A stretch of 16,877 bases of DNA, taken from NCBI GenBank assembly GCA_009702845.1, contig WLHG01000006.1, forward strand, positions 1-16,877. The letters are read 5' to 3'. Under the pieces are notes generated by a model. It was not told where the DNA came from. It did not search any database and worked only from the letters and a program-made list of their open reading frames with translations. Positions 9,449 through 15,865 of the stretch are shown in pieces (within the stretch, counting starts at the first letter, position 1; each line of letters begins with the position of its first letter). The position numbers and the translations under genes are program-made. Source of the stretch: Actinomycetota bacterium. GTDB lineage: Bacteria; Actinomycetota; Actinomycetes; Nanopelagicales; Nanopelagicaceae.

Positions 9449-9910
9449 CTAATTACTTTTACTTGGCAAAGCACCGGATACAAAAAGTAGATGAAACTTT
9501 CCGATTTGAATCTCATCACCTGAATGAAGAACTACTTCAGTTGCCGGTTCGCCGTTGACATATGTGCCATTTAAGGAACCACTATCGCGCAACATGAAAT
9601 CTACTACTTGTTTTTCTACCACTGCATGCGATCTAGAGACTGTTACATCATCTAGAAAAATAGAGCTCGCGGAGGATCGTCCGATGGTTACGCCCTCACT
9701 GGTAATGAGAAATCGTGAACCTTTGCCCTCTCCCCTATAAATAAGAATCATCGCCTTATCGCCCTGTAGCGATTGAATCTCTCTCACTACAGCTTGATCA
9801 TCTGTGGCTAATGAAGAGATGTACTCCTCGAGAACTCCAGGCGTTGCAGCTGCACTCTCGCGAGAGGAGAGATGAAGAGTGCTTGTGAGCTCATTTCCTG
9901 ACTGATCCAC
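9449..9910 (-). CDS. garA: FHA-domain protein, GarA/OdhI-like regulator of central metabolism
   Basis: A 153-residue protein with one C-terminal forkhead-associated domain (about 52-147), which binds phosphothreonine. The binding-site residues are present: R78 (TIGRSS), S92/R93/S94/H95 (TVSRSHA) and N114 (GSLNGTYVNG), plus the GarA-like ending GDEIQIGKFHLLF. In mycobacteria and corynebacteria the unphosphorylated protein binds 2-oxoglutarate dehydrogenase and glutamate-metabolising enzymes, and phosphorylation of an N-terminal ETTS motif switches it off. Here the aligned motif reads ELTS (7-10), keeping one threonine. The start is GTG at 9910, supported by the strong Shine-Dalgarno sequence AAAGGGGG seven bases upstream. 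That site is also part of an inverted repeat that could block it. The order gcvH-garA-ftsR matches Rv1826-Rv1828. Confidence 0.88.
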   Translation of the reverse strand: MDQSGNELTSTLHLSSRESAAATPGVLEEYISSLATDDQAVVREIQSLQGDKAMILIYRGEGKGSRFLITSEGVTIGRSSASSIFLDDVTVSRSHAVVEKQVVDFMLRDSGSLNGTYVNGEPATEVVLHSGDEIQIGKFHLLFVSGALPSKSN

Positions 9911-9915
9911 ACCGA

Positions 9916-9957
9916 CACCCCCTTTACTCTCAACCTTAGGCTGACATTAAGGGGGTG
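9916..9957 (-). promoter_or_regulatory. Hairpin sequestering the garA ribosome binding site
   Basis: On the - strand, CACCCCCTT (9957-9949) is a perfect inverse match to AAGGGGGTG (9924-9916), giving a nine-base-pair, GC-rich stem with a 24-base loop. The second arm contains the core of the garA Shine-Dalgarno sequence. Inside the loop AGCC and GGTT (9942-9939 and 9935-9932) can form a smaller hairpin. The first arm begins 12 bases after the gcvH stop codon, where a terminating ribosome would reach it. No T tract follows, so this is not a typical terminator. Translational coupling of garA to gcvH is the inferred role. Confidence 0.5.
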
Positions 9958-9968
9958 AGAGGATTTGG

Positions 9969-10343
9969 TCAAGCGGTCAGCGTGGCGTATTCGGCAGCTG
10001 ATAAAAGATCAGTTGGCGGCGTATTGATTTCAATTGTGACCAACCAGCCCGCTCCATATGGATCGGAGTTGAGGGATTCCGGTGAATTTGATAATGCATC
10101 GTTTATGGTCGTAACAACTCCAGTAACTGGCGCATAAATCTCTGAGACCGACTTCGTTGATTCAACCTCTCCGCAGACTTTGCCCGCAGTTACGCTTTCG
10201 CCAACCTTCGGAAGCTGTACATAGACAATGTCGCCGAGGGCTGACTGCGCATAATCAGTAATGCCCATCGTGTAGATGCTCCCATCGACAGATACCCACT
10301 CGTGTTCTTTGGTGTAGTGCAGGTTTTCAGGAGTTGATGACAT
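9969..10343 (-). CDS. gcvH: Glycine cleavage system H protein
   Basis: Lipoyl carrier of the glycine cleavage system, shuttling the aminomethyl group between the P and T proteins. The 124-residue length is typical. The start YTKEHEWVS, the GITDYAQSALGDIVYVQLP region and the lipoyl-lysine segment GEVESTKSVSEIYAPV are conserved. K64 is the lipoylated residue. The ATG at 10343 lies inside the end of the pgsA-like gene (17-base overlap), so translation is likely coupled to it. A 58-base gap to garA carries the hairpin described at 9916-9957. Lipoylation enzymes are not in the window. Confidence 0.97.
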   Translation of the reverse strand: MSSTPENLHYTKEHEWVSVDGSIYTMGITDYAQSALGDIVYVQLPKVGESVTAGKVCGEVESTKSVSEIYAPVTGVVTTINDALSNSPESLNSDPYGAGWLVTIEINTPPTDLLSAAEYATLTA

Positions 10344-10899
10344 GTGCGCCTCTTATCTTAGAAATAGCTTCGTATGAATAACTAATACCTGTAGAAATGT
10401 AGAGGGCAACGCCCCAGATAGCAAAACTCCACCCTAGGACATAGGCCACAGTGCCCAGAGCGTTCTCCATTGTGGCCAGGAGTAGAAATGGGAAGGCATA
10501 CATAAGATTAAATGTCGCCGCTTTCCCAAGATATGTGACCTTCAAAACTCCGAAGCCTTTTCTCTTAAGCAGAATGGTTAATATGCCTAGGAGTAAATCT
10601 CTTGCTACCAATAGAGCTATTAACCAGATAGGAAGTATGTCGCGGATTAAGAAGACCACGAGAATTGCAGAAATATAGAGTCGATCTATCGCTGGATCTG
10701 CAATCTCTCCAAAGCGCGATGTCTGACCCCACGCGCGAGCGAGTTTGCCATCAAAGTAATCACTGGCTCCCCCGAGAGCTAAAACAGCGATCGCCCAACC
10801 ATCGGCATGCAGAGATAAAGTCAGATAGATGAAGAGTGGAATTCCCAAGAAGCGAAGAAAGGTAAGAGCATTTGGAACCGTAAGAAGTGAGCTATCCAT
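10327..10899 (-). CDS. pgsA: CDP-alcohol phosphatidyltransferase (PgsA2-like)
   Basis: Integral membrane phospholipid synthase transferring a phosphatidyl group from CDP-diacylglycerol to an alcohol. The family signature D-x2-D-G-x2-A-R-x8-G-x3-D-x3-D is complete: D47, D50, G51, A54, R55, G64, D68 and D72. Several hydrophobic helices follow. The open frame continues upstream to 11031, but that part lies inside the cmk-der gene. The N-terminus of the family (a short lead, then VPNALTFLRFLG) fits ATG 10899, giving 190 residues and a start five bases after the cmk-der stop. The acceptor cannot be read from sequence: glycerol-3-phosphate is the default, but M. tuberculosis Rv1822 (PgsA2), a few genes from gcvH, has been suggested as a cardiolipin synthase. 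Confidence 0.88.
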   Translation of the reverse strand: MDSSLLTVPNALTFLRFLGIPLFIYLTLSLHADGWAIAVLALGGASDYFDGKLARAWGQTSRFGEIADPAIDRLYISAILVVFLIRDILPIWLIALLVARDLLLGILTILLKRKGFGVLKVTYLGKAATFNLMYAFPFLLLATMENALGTVAYVLGWSFAIWGVALYISTGISYSYEAISKIRGAHVINS

Positions 10900-10903
10900 T
10901 CTT

Positions 10904-12859
10904 CTAATCGCGCTCCTTAACTCGAATCGCCACCTGAACTGGCGTGCCCGGGAAGCCAAACTCCTCGCGTAGGCGTCGCTCAATAAAGCGACGATAAGAG
11001 GCCTCGATCCAGCCACTTGAGAAGACGACAAACTTTGGAGGGGCGATACCGGCCTGGGTTGCGTAGTAAATCTTTGGCTGCTTTCCGCCTCTTACTGGTG
11101 GCGGCGTAGCGCCAATGAGTGCACCCAAGAAAGAATTGAGTTTTGCCGTAGGAACTCGGCGCTCCCAACTATCTAGCGCTGTGCGAATTGCAGGGGCTAA
11201 TCGATCTCTATGCCATCCAGTTTTCGCAGCGACATTAACGCGCTGCGCCCATTCAACTTGATCTAGATGTCGATCAATCTCGCGATCTAACTGATCTCGT
11301 CGATCCTCATCTACCAAGTCCCATTTGTTCATCACGATGACCATTGCCTTACCGGCCTCTTCAACCATTGTGATAACTCGAAGATCTTGTTCGGTAATGG
11401 GTTCGGATGCATCTAAAACAACGACTGCGACTTCACATCGCTCTAGTGCACTCTGCGTACGAAGCGATGCGTAGTAGTCAGTTCCAGATGCTTGATTCGC
11501 ACGTTTCTTTAAACCCGCAGTGTCGATAAATCGCCAGGTCGACCCGCCGAATTCGATTAACTCATCAACTGGATCTCGCGTTGTCCCAGCAACATCATCA
11601 ACGATGGATCGATTCTCCCCCGCTAATGCGTTGAGTAATGATGACTTACCAACGTTAGGTCTACCAATCAAGGCAACTTTTCGGTAACCATCCTGTGTTT
11701 GCGCTCCGCCAACCTCTGGAAGTTCGGCAACGATTCGATCTAGTAAATCTCCACTGCCACGTCCATGCAATGCAGAGACGAAATATGGCTCTCCGAGTCC
11801 AAGACTCCACAAACCATGAGCTTCAGACTCCTCACGCTCGCCATCAACTTTATTACCAATTAAAATTAACGGCTTCTTCGCTTTACGTAAGCGCTGTACG
11901 AGAATGTCATCTTCATCTAATGCACCAACTTGTGCATCAACAACAAATGCCAGGACATCGGCCTCATCCATTGCTATTTCAGCTCCGGCACTTACTTGAA
12001 TCGAAATTCCATCAGGCTTTGCCTCCCAGCCGCCCGTATCCATGACAATAAATCGGCGACCTCCCCACTCGCATTCGTACTGCACTCGATCCCGCGTGAC
12101 GCCTGGCGTATCTTCCACAATCGCCTCCCGGCGACCAATAAAACGGTTGATTAACGTCGATTTTCCTACGTTTGGACGGCCCAAAATTGCAACAATTGGA
12201 AGGCCCAAAAGCGAACGCTCTCGCAGTAACTCCCAAATACGATCGATAGTCTCATCTAAATCTAAGTGAGTTGAATCGATCTCAACAGCATCTCTTGCCA
12301 TCACAAGGGGTGAAACTTCACGTGTTGAATCGATTGCATCGCGCGTATCTAGAGATGTGCGAACATCGACATTCTTATCTTCAGTTTCATCCTCACGTCG
12401 CTGCGTTCTAGCGTCTAAGTCAGCGGTCAAATAGATCTTTAACGCAGCATCTGGCACTACTACAGTTGCAATATCTCGTCCTTCAACAACAATTCCTTTT
12501 TCTGCACGATCAATAATCATCCGCTGAAGTGCGAGGAGTTCATGTCGAATCTCTGGCATCGCACTAATTCTGCTGACCTTTTCGGTAACAGAGCTTCCAC
12601 GAATTGCATGCGTAATCTGTATATCCCCCGCAAAAATATTTGGATCATGAGGATCGGAGACAAATCGAATCGGAGAAGATCTTAAAAGCGAGATAATTTC
12701 TTTCGGGCTCTCAACATTGTTTTCAAGTGCAAGCCACGTTACCGCTCGATAAAGCGCACCCGTATCTAAATAATTCCATCCAGCACGAATCGCAATTGCT
12801 TTGGCCGTACTTGATTTACCTGCGCCACTTGGGCCATCTATTGCTACAACTATGCCCAT
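10904..12859 (-). CDS. cmk-der: Bifunctional cytidylate kinase / ribosome biogenesis GTPase Der
   Basis: One 651-residue chain joining two enzymes. Residues 1 to about 215 are CMP kinase (Walker-type loop GPSGAGKSS at 9-17, DTGALYR at 32-38, VEGRDI at 125-130), which phosphorylates CMP and dCMP. Residues about 220-651 are Der (EngA), the tandem GTPase for 50S ribosome assembly. The first G domain has GRPNVGKS (227-234), DTGG (274) and NKVD (336-339). The second has GRPNVGKS (399-406), DTAG (446) and NKWD (511-514). A C-terminal KH-like domain ends in the chain's last 90 residues. The linker is very short. The frame is continuous with no sign of a lost stop codon, and such fusions are known in several actinobacteria, while others (M. 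tuberculosis Rv1712/Rv1713) keep adjacent genes. ATG 12859 follows the tyrA stop by 15 bases. Confidence 0.96.
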   Translation of the reverse strand: MGIVVAIDGPSGAGKSSTAKAIAIRAGWNYLDTGALYRAVTWLALENNVESPKEIISLLRSSPIRFVSDPHDPNIFAGDIQITHAIRGSSVTEKVSRISAMPEIRHELLALQRMIIDRAEKGIVVEGRDIATVVVPDAALKIYLTADLDARTQRREDETEDKNVDVRTSLDTRDAIDSTREVSPLVMARDAVEIDSTHLDLDETIDRIWELLRERSLLGLPIVAILGRPNVGKSTLINRFIGRREAIVEDTPGVTRDRVQYECEWGGRRFIVMDTGGWEAKPDGISIQVSAGAEIAMDEADVLAFVVDAQVGALDEDDILVQRLRKAKKPLILIGNKVDGEREESEAHGLWSLGLGEPYFVSALHGRGSGDLLDRIVAELPEVGGAQTQDGYRKVALIGRPNVGKSSLLNALAGENRSIVDDVAGTTRDPVDELIEFGGSTWRFIDTAGLKKRANQASGTDYYASLRTQSALERCEVAVVVLDASEPITEQDLRVITMVEEAGKAMVIVMNKWDLVDEDRRDQLDREIDRHLDQVEWAQRVNVAAKTGWHRDRLAPAIRTALDSWERRVPTAKLNSFLGALIGATPPPVRGGKQPKIYYATQAGIAPPKFVVFSSGWIEASYRRFIERRLREEFGFPGTPVQVAIRVKERD

Positions 12860-12874
12860 ATTGGAAGCCTACTT

Positions 12875-13927
12875 CTATTTAAGAACCGGATGAACGTTCC
12901 ATCCGATCGCAGATAAATGATCTGAGAGCGATTGCGCATCAGAGGCAGAGAGTGCCAAAGTTATTAATGCACTCAACTGTCCAGGTGAGTGTTCAATTGC
13001 TAAATCTTCGACGTTGACAGATATTGCCGAGCATTCATTAAATATTGCAGCTAACTGACCGGGCTTATCATCGATGACAATTGGTAAATATGTGTACTCG
13101 CGCACGCTTCCGCCATGCTTACCTGGAATGCGCGATCGTCCGACTCTTCCCGCATCGATAAAGGCGGCAATCTCATTTTTATCATCCAAGTTTTCGATTA
13201 GTGCGCCCAGCGCCGCATGCATCGATCTAGCGATCGCAGCGATTTCGACTCTATTTGCATGGATGATCTCACTCCACAATGTTGGATCAGAGGCGGCGAT
13301 ACGTGTTGTGTCTCGAAGGCCGGCCCCAGAGAGTGCAAGCCATTCGATTGGCATTGAGGCGAGTGAGCCTCCTAATAGCGTCGAGGTTATTTGTGGAATG
13401 TGAGATATGGCGGCGACGGCCCGATCATGCTCATCACAATCAAGAACTACGACGCTAGCCCCAAGCCCTCCAATGAGCTCTTTGACTAAATCCTGAGATT
13501 TCTGGTCGCACTCGGCCGTGGGAGTGATAATCCAACTACGAGTCATAAATAGATCGGCCCTTGCCGCCTGTGCTCCCCCAACCTCCCGACCGGCCATCGG
13601 ATGGGAAGGGACAAACTGTGAAATCGGAAGCGATGAATTCTTAATGTGGACTATAGGTTCATTCTTTACGCTACCAACATCCATAAAGGTCGAGTTCGGG
13701 TTTAATGCATACTCTGCCTCAATGACAAGGGGTATCGCCGATGTCGGAAGTGCCAGGATAACGAGCTCAGGAGTTGGAGCAGATGCATGGCCATTGAGAG
13801 CATTCGCTAAGGAGGCGGCATCGGCATCACTATCGACTAGCTCCACCTCAACTCCGCGGGCAGTTAGGCCCAGGGCGATTGAGGTTCCGATCAATCCCGA
13901 TCCAACTATGCGTACTTGTGTAAGCAT
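12875..13927 (-). CDS. tyrA: Prephenate dehydrogenase with C-terminal ACT domain
   Basis: NAD(P)-dependent oxidative decarboxylation of prephenate to 4-hydroxyphenylpyruvate, the committed step to tyrosine. The 350-residue chain opens with a Rossmann fold GSGLIGTS (9-16) and continues with SHPMAGRE (108-115). The likely catalytic histidine is H176 in AISHIPQ. The all-helical dimerisation domain follows, and an ACT domain from about 283 (YLPIVIDDKPGQLAAIF) suggests feedback inhibition by an aromatic amino acid. Arogenate as an alternative substrate cannot be excluded. The ATG at 13927 overlaps the aroH stop by one base (TAATG), so the two enzymes acting in sequence are coupled in translation. 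Confidence 0.95.
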   Translation of the reverse strand: MLTQVRIVGSGLIGTSIALGLTARGVEVELVDSDADAASLANALNGHASAPTPELVILALPTSAIPLVIEAEYALNPNSTFMDVGSVKNEPIVHIKNSSLPISQFVPSHPMAGREVGGAQAARADLFMTRSWIITPTAECDQKSQDLVKELIGGLGASVVVLDCDEHDRAVAAISHIPQITSTLLGGSLASMPIEWLALSGAGLRDTTRIAASDPTLWSEIIHANRVEIAAIARSMHAALGALIENLDDKNEIAAFIDAGRVGRSRIPGKHGGSVREYTYLPIVIDDKPGQLAAIFNECSAISVNVEDLAIEHSPGQLSALITLALSASDAQSLSDHLSAIGWNVHPVLK

Positions 13928-14289
13928 TACTGAGCGATATCTCGGCGCAGAGACTGCGCGCCATGTAGATAGATATGTGAGATTGAGGCGGCAGGGGCGT
14001 TAGTCTCGCAGTGGAGCATTACTCGGATAACACGCTCAAGGGCTCCAGGTACATCGACCTCGAGAGCACCGATAAGAGGAACGGATTCGAATCCAATCTC
14101 CCGGCATGCAGCGGCAGGAAAAGCGGCATTAAGATCAGGCGTCGATGTGAAAATGACCGATATTACAGACTCCGGAGTTAAGGAATTCTGGCGCATGATC
14201 GCTCCAATTAGCTCTTTAACACCCTCTCCTATTGCAGCAGGCGTATTTGCGCTCACTTGAATGGCGCCCCGGATAGCTCTAATACTCAT
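13927..14289 (-). CDS. aroH: Monofunctional chorismate mutase, AroH class
   Basis: Converts chorismate to prephenate, the substrate of the next gene's product. The 120-residue chain aligns throughout with the B. subtilis AroH fold rather than the helical AroQ type. Active-site residues correspond closely: R7 (IRAIRGA), E77 (GALEVDV), R89 (VIRVML) and Y107 (HIYLHG), against R7, E78, R90 and Y108 in B. subtilis. The frame can be extended to a TTG at 14328, but ATG 14289 gives the family's usual N-terminus and is chosen. AGGAAAGG lies rather far upstream (about 12 bases), so start efficiency may be modest. The 270 bases before it hold a promoter, hairpins and small reading frames described separately. 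Confidence 0.92.
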   Translation of the reverse strand: MSIRAIRGAIQVSANTPAAIGEGVKELIGAIMRQNSLTPESVISVIFTSTPDLNAAFPAAACREIGFESVPLIGALEVDVPGALERVIRVMLHCETNAPAASISHIYLHGAQSLRRDIAQ

Positions 14290-14319
14290 GGGATAAGGGT
14301 ACCTTTCCTGCTCATTTTG

Positions 14320-14328
14320 TGTGGACAA
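14320..14328 (-). promoter_or_regulatory. DnaA-box-like sequence upstream of aroH
   Basis: The - strand reads TTGTCCACA, which equals the preferred DnaA box reported for Streptomyces and differs from the E. coli consensus TTATCCACA at one base. It lies 31 bases upstream of the aroH ATG, inside the presumed leader. A second one-mismatch box, TTATCGACA, occurs on the + strand at 14538-14546. Two boxes do not make an origin. A DnaA binding or regulatory site is possible, and chance is a real alternative. Confidence 0.25.
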
Positions 14329-14363
14329 ATCTATCTCTGCTAAGAGTTTTATTCATATATCGA

Positions 14364-14387
14364 TTAAACTTCTTTACGACTTTTCAT
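14364..14387 (-). CDS. Possible 7-codon leader peptide upstream of aroH
   Basis: ATG 14387 to TAA 14364 encodes MKSRKEV. The ATG is preceded by AGAAGGTGAT (14397-14388), which matches nine of ten bases of the full anti-Shine-Dalgarno complement, a stronger site than that of aroH itself. A second small frame follows at 14356-14312 (14 residues, MNKTLSRDRFVHTK). Neither peptide is rich in Phe, Tyr or Trp, so classic aromatic attenuation is not supported. Whether either is translated cannot be decided from sequence. Confidence 0.2.
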   Translation of the reverse strand: MKSRKEV

Positions 14388-14431
14388 ATCACCTTCTGTG
14401 CCTGCCCTACCTTGCTCCGGCCTTCAACGAA

Positions 14432-14482
14432 TATCGATTTATCAACTCTTACTGTAGTAACTGAGCCTAGTCTAAATCGATA
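14432..14482 (-). repeat. Inverted repeat in the aroH leader
   Basis: TATCGATTTA (14432-14441) and TAAATCGATA (14473-14482) are perfect inverse copies of 10 bases with a 31-base loop. Within the loop TTAC and GTAA (14449-14452 and 14457-14460) plus CTC and GAG (14446-14448 and 14463-14465) can form an inner stem. The stem would lie at the very 5' end of a transcript from the promoter at 14491-14518. The rest of the 14290-14559 gap is AT-rich apart from a GC-rich patch at about 14400-14423, for which I recognise no function. Confidence 0.35.
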
Positions 14483-14490
14483 AATCTATA

Positions 14491-14518
14491 TTCATACTTC
14501 ATATAATCGATATGTCAA
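14491..14518 (-). promoter_or_regulatory. Probable promoter of the aroH-tyrA-cmk-der operon
   Basis: On the - strand TTGACA (14518-14513), a perfect -35 element, is followed after 16 bases by TATGAA (14496-14491), a four-of-six match to the -10 consensus. Transcription would begin near 14484 and give a leader of roughly 195 bases before aroH. The -35 element lies inside the right-hand arm (as read on the - strand) of the inverted repeat at 14508-14551, so promoter and terminator structure overlap. Confidence 0.45.
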
Positions 14519-14551
14519 TATAACGCTTTTAGCGTTTTTATCGACATATCG
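14508..14551. terminator. Nested inverted repeat after rluB, probable terminator or cruciform
   Basis: Outer arms CGATATGTC (14508-14516) and GACATATCG (14543-14551) are perfect 9-base inverse copies. Inside them AACGC (14522-14526) and GCGTT (14532-14536) form a second stem with loop TTTTA. The structure begins nine bases beyond the rluB stop codon and is well placed to end the scpA-scpB-rluB transcript. The T run, however, follows the inner stem on the + strand (14535-14539) rather than on the - strand, where only ATATT follows. A + strand transcript ending here would be antisense to the aroH leader, but I see no convincing + promoter for one. Confidence 0.45.
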
Positions 14552-14559
14552 TAAAATCG

Positions 14560-15273
14560 CTATAACCCTAAAACGTTACGTAGATTTGTTAACTCCCCAT
14601 TATTAAGGTCACGCCATCGTCCTTCAGGGGTATCTCCCAGGGAAATCGGTCCAAACTTTGTACGGATCAATCGTAGGACGTCGACCTCTACCGCCTCCAT
14701 GAGCCTACGAATAATGTGATAGCGGCCCTCATGGATCGAGACCTCAATCCATCGGGGCGAGAGCTCTTTAAATGTTAAAACTCTGCCCATTCCATCTTCA
14801 AGCTCTACCCCTTTAAGAAGTACCTTGTCGACACCGGTAGGCAGTTTTCCGTCATACTCAATGATGTAGGTCTTCTCTAACCCAAAGGATGGATGAGTTG
14901 CACGAAAGGTCAAATCACCATCATTGGTTAAAAGGATCAGTCCTTCAGAGTCCTTATCGAGGCGGCCTACATGAAAAAGCCGTTCCTTTCGAAGGTCGAT
15001 AAAGTCGCTAAGAGATGGCCTTCCATCTGGGTCGAACATGGTAGACAAAACACCCTTTGGTTTATGAAGTGCAAGATAACTCTTAGTCATAGAGCGCTTA
15101 ATTGTCTCACCATCAACTGCTACTTGAACTTTTTCGGGGTCGAATTTAGAGCCCATCTCCCTAATTGCGATCCCATCAACGGTTACGCGCCCAGACTCTA
15201 TGAGCTCATCTGCACCGCGACGGCTAGTAATACCTGCATCTGCGATTATCTTATTAAGGCGCATATCGCCCAT
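14560..15273 (-). CDS. rluB: 23S rRNA pseudouridine synthase, RluB/RsuA family
   Basis: Isomerises a uridine in ribosomal RNA, probably in 23S rRNA. The 237-residue chain has an N-terminal S4 RNA-binding domain (RLNKIIADAGITSRRGADELI, 5-25) and the catalytic domain with GRLDKDSEGLILLTNDGDL. D106 is the catalytic aspartate. The conserved EGRYHIIRRLMEAV near the end is also present. ATG 15273 has the Shine-Dalgarno sequence GGGAG seven bases upstream; an ATG three codons downstream is an alternative. The gap to scpB is 40 bases. rluB next to scpAB is a common arrangement in actinobacteria and firmicutes. RluB versus RsuA specificity cannot be settled here, but the context favours RluB. Confidence 0.93.
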   Translation of the reverse strand: MGDMRLNKIIADAGITSRRGADELIESGRVTVDGIAIREMGSKFDPEKVQVAVDGETIKRSMTKSYLALHKPKGVLSTMFDPDGRPSLSDFIDLRKERLFHVGRLDKDSEGLILLTNDGDLTFRATHPSFGLEKTYIIEYDGKLPTGVDKVLLKGVELEDGMGRVLTFKELSPRWIEVSIHEGRYHIIRRLMEAVEVDVLRLIRTKFGPISLGDTPEGRWRDLNNGELTNLRNVLGL

Positions 15274-15313
15274 GGCTGTCTCCCGACTGTCGAAGGCCAG
15301 TCTAGCGGGAGGG

Positions 15314-15865
15314 TTAGTCTGTTAGCGAATCGAGAATATCGTCCAAGCCATCCAGGTTTGGCAGATATGGAGCCAAGGCCGGCAGATCCTCAAGAGAGTT
15401 CAATCCAAGGCGCTCAAGGAAATAGCTAGTAGTCGTATAGAGAATCGCCCCGGTCTCATGTTCAAGACCCGACTCCTCCACCAATCCACGGGTAATAAGT
15501 GTCTTCATGACCGCCTCGACATTAACGCCACGGATAGCAGAGACTCGAGCACGCGAGACAGGTTGGCGATAGGCCACGACTGAAAGCGTCTCTAGGGCAG
15601 CCTGTGTGAGGCGAGATTGCTGGCCATCGAGGACAAACTTTTCAACTACCGAGGAGAGATCTGGATGGCTATAGAAACGCCATCCCCCGCTGATCTTCTT
15701 AAGGGCAAATCCTCGATCATCGTAACTGGCAGCTAATCTTTCAAGGGCGGCATCGATCTCATCGACCGTGCGCTCTAGCACTTGAGCCAAGGTAATCTCT
15801 GTTACGGGCTCATCGACGACCATCAAGATCGCTTCGATCGAACGCTCAACTTCTACATTAGACAT
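15314..15865 (-). CDS. scpB: Segregation and condensation protein B
   Basis: Winged-helix (kite) subunit of the SMC-ScpAB condensin complex, which bridges the kleisin ScpA. The chain has two winged-helix domains: an N-terminal one (SIEAILMVVDEPVTEITLAQVL) and a second containing LTQAALETLSVVAYRQPVSRARVSAIRGVN, the most conserved ScpB stretch, followed by TRGLVEESGLE. The acidic C-terminus is typical. ATG 15865 gives 183 residues and overlaps the end of scpA by eight bases. An in-frame GTG at 15874 would add three residues. Tight overlap with scpA fits coupled production of the two partners. The smc gene is not in the window. Confidence 0.94.
   Translation of the reverse strand: MSNVEVERSIEAILMVVDEPVTEITLAQVLERTVDEIDAALERLAASYDDRGFALKKISGGWRFYSHPDLSSVVEKFVLDGQQSRLTQAALETLSVVAYRQPVSRARVSAIRGVNVEAVMKTLITRGLVEESGLEHETGAILYTTTSYFLERLGLNSLEDLPALAPYLPNLDGLDDILDSLTD

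Noticed and set aside
10900..11031. N-terminal extension of the pgsA-like protein by 44 residues
   Set aside because: The extension lies within the conserved end of cmk-der, and family members start close to the VPNALTFLR motif, so ATG 10899 is preferred.
10904..12859. cmk-der fusion as a sequencing error or novel fusion
   Set aside because: The frame is continuous with full-length domains on both sides, and the same fusion is known in other actinobacteria, so it is neither an error nor new.
13518..14003. 161-codon + strand frame across tyrA and aroH
   Set aside because: It is antisense to two well-supported genes and crosses their junction; no family features are visible.
14359..14511. Four ATCGAT palindromes as a dedicated repeat array
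   Set aside because: ATCGAT occurs often elsewhere in the window (for example inside helY and gcvP) and the spacing here (74, 43 and 30 bases) is irregular, so an array is not supported. Only the paired 10-mers at 14432-14482 were kept.
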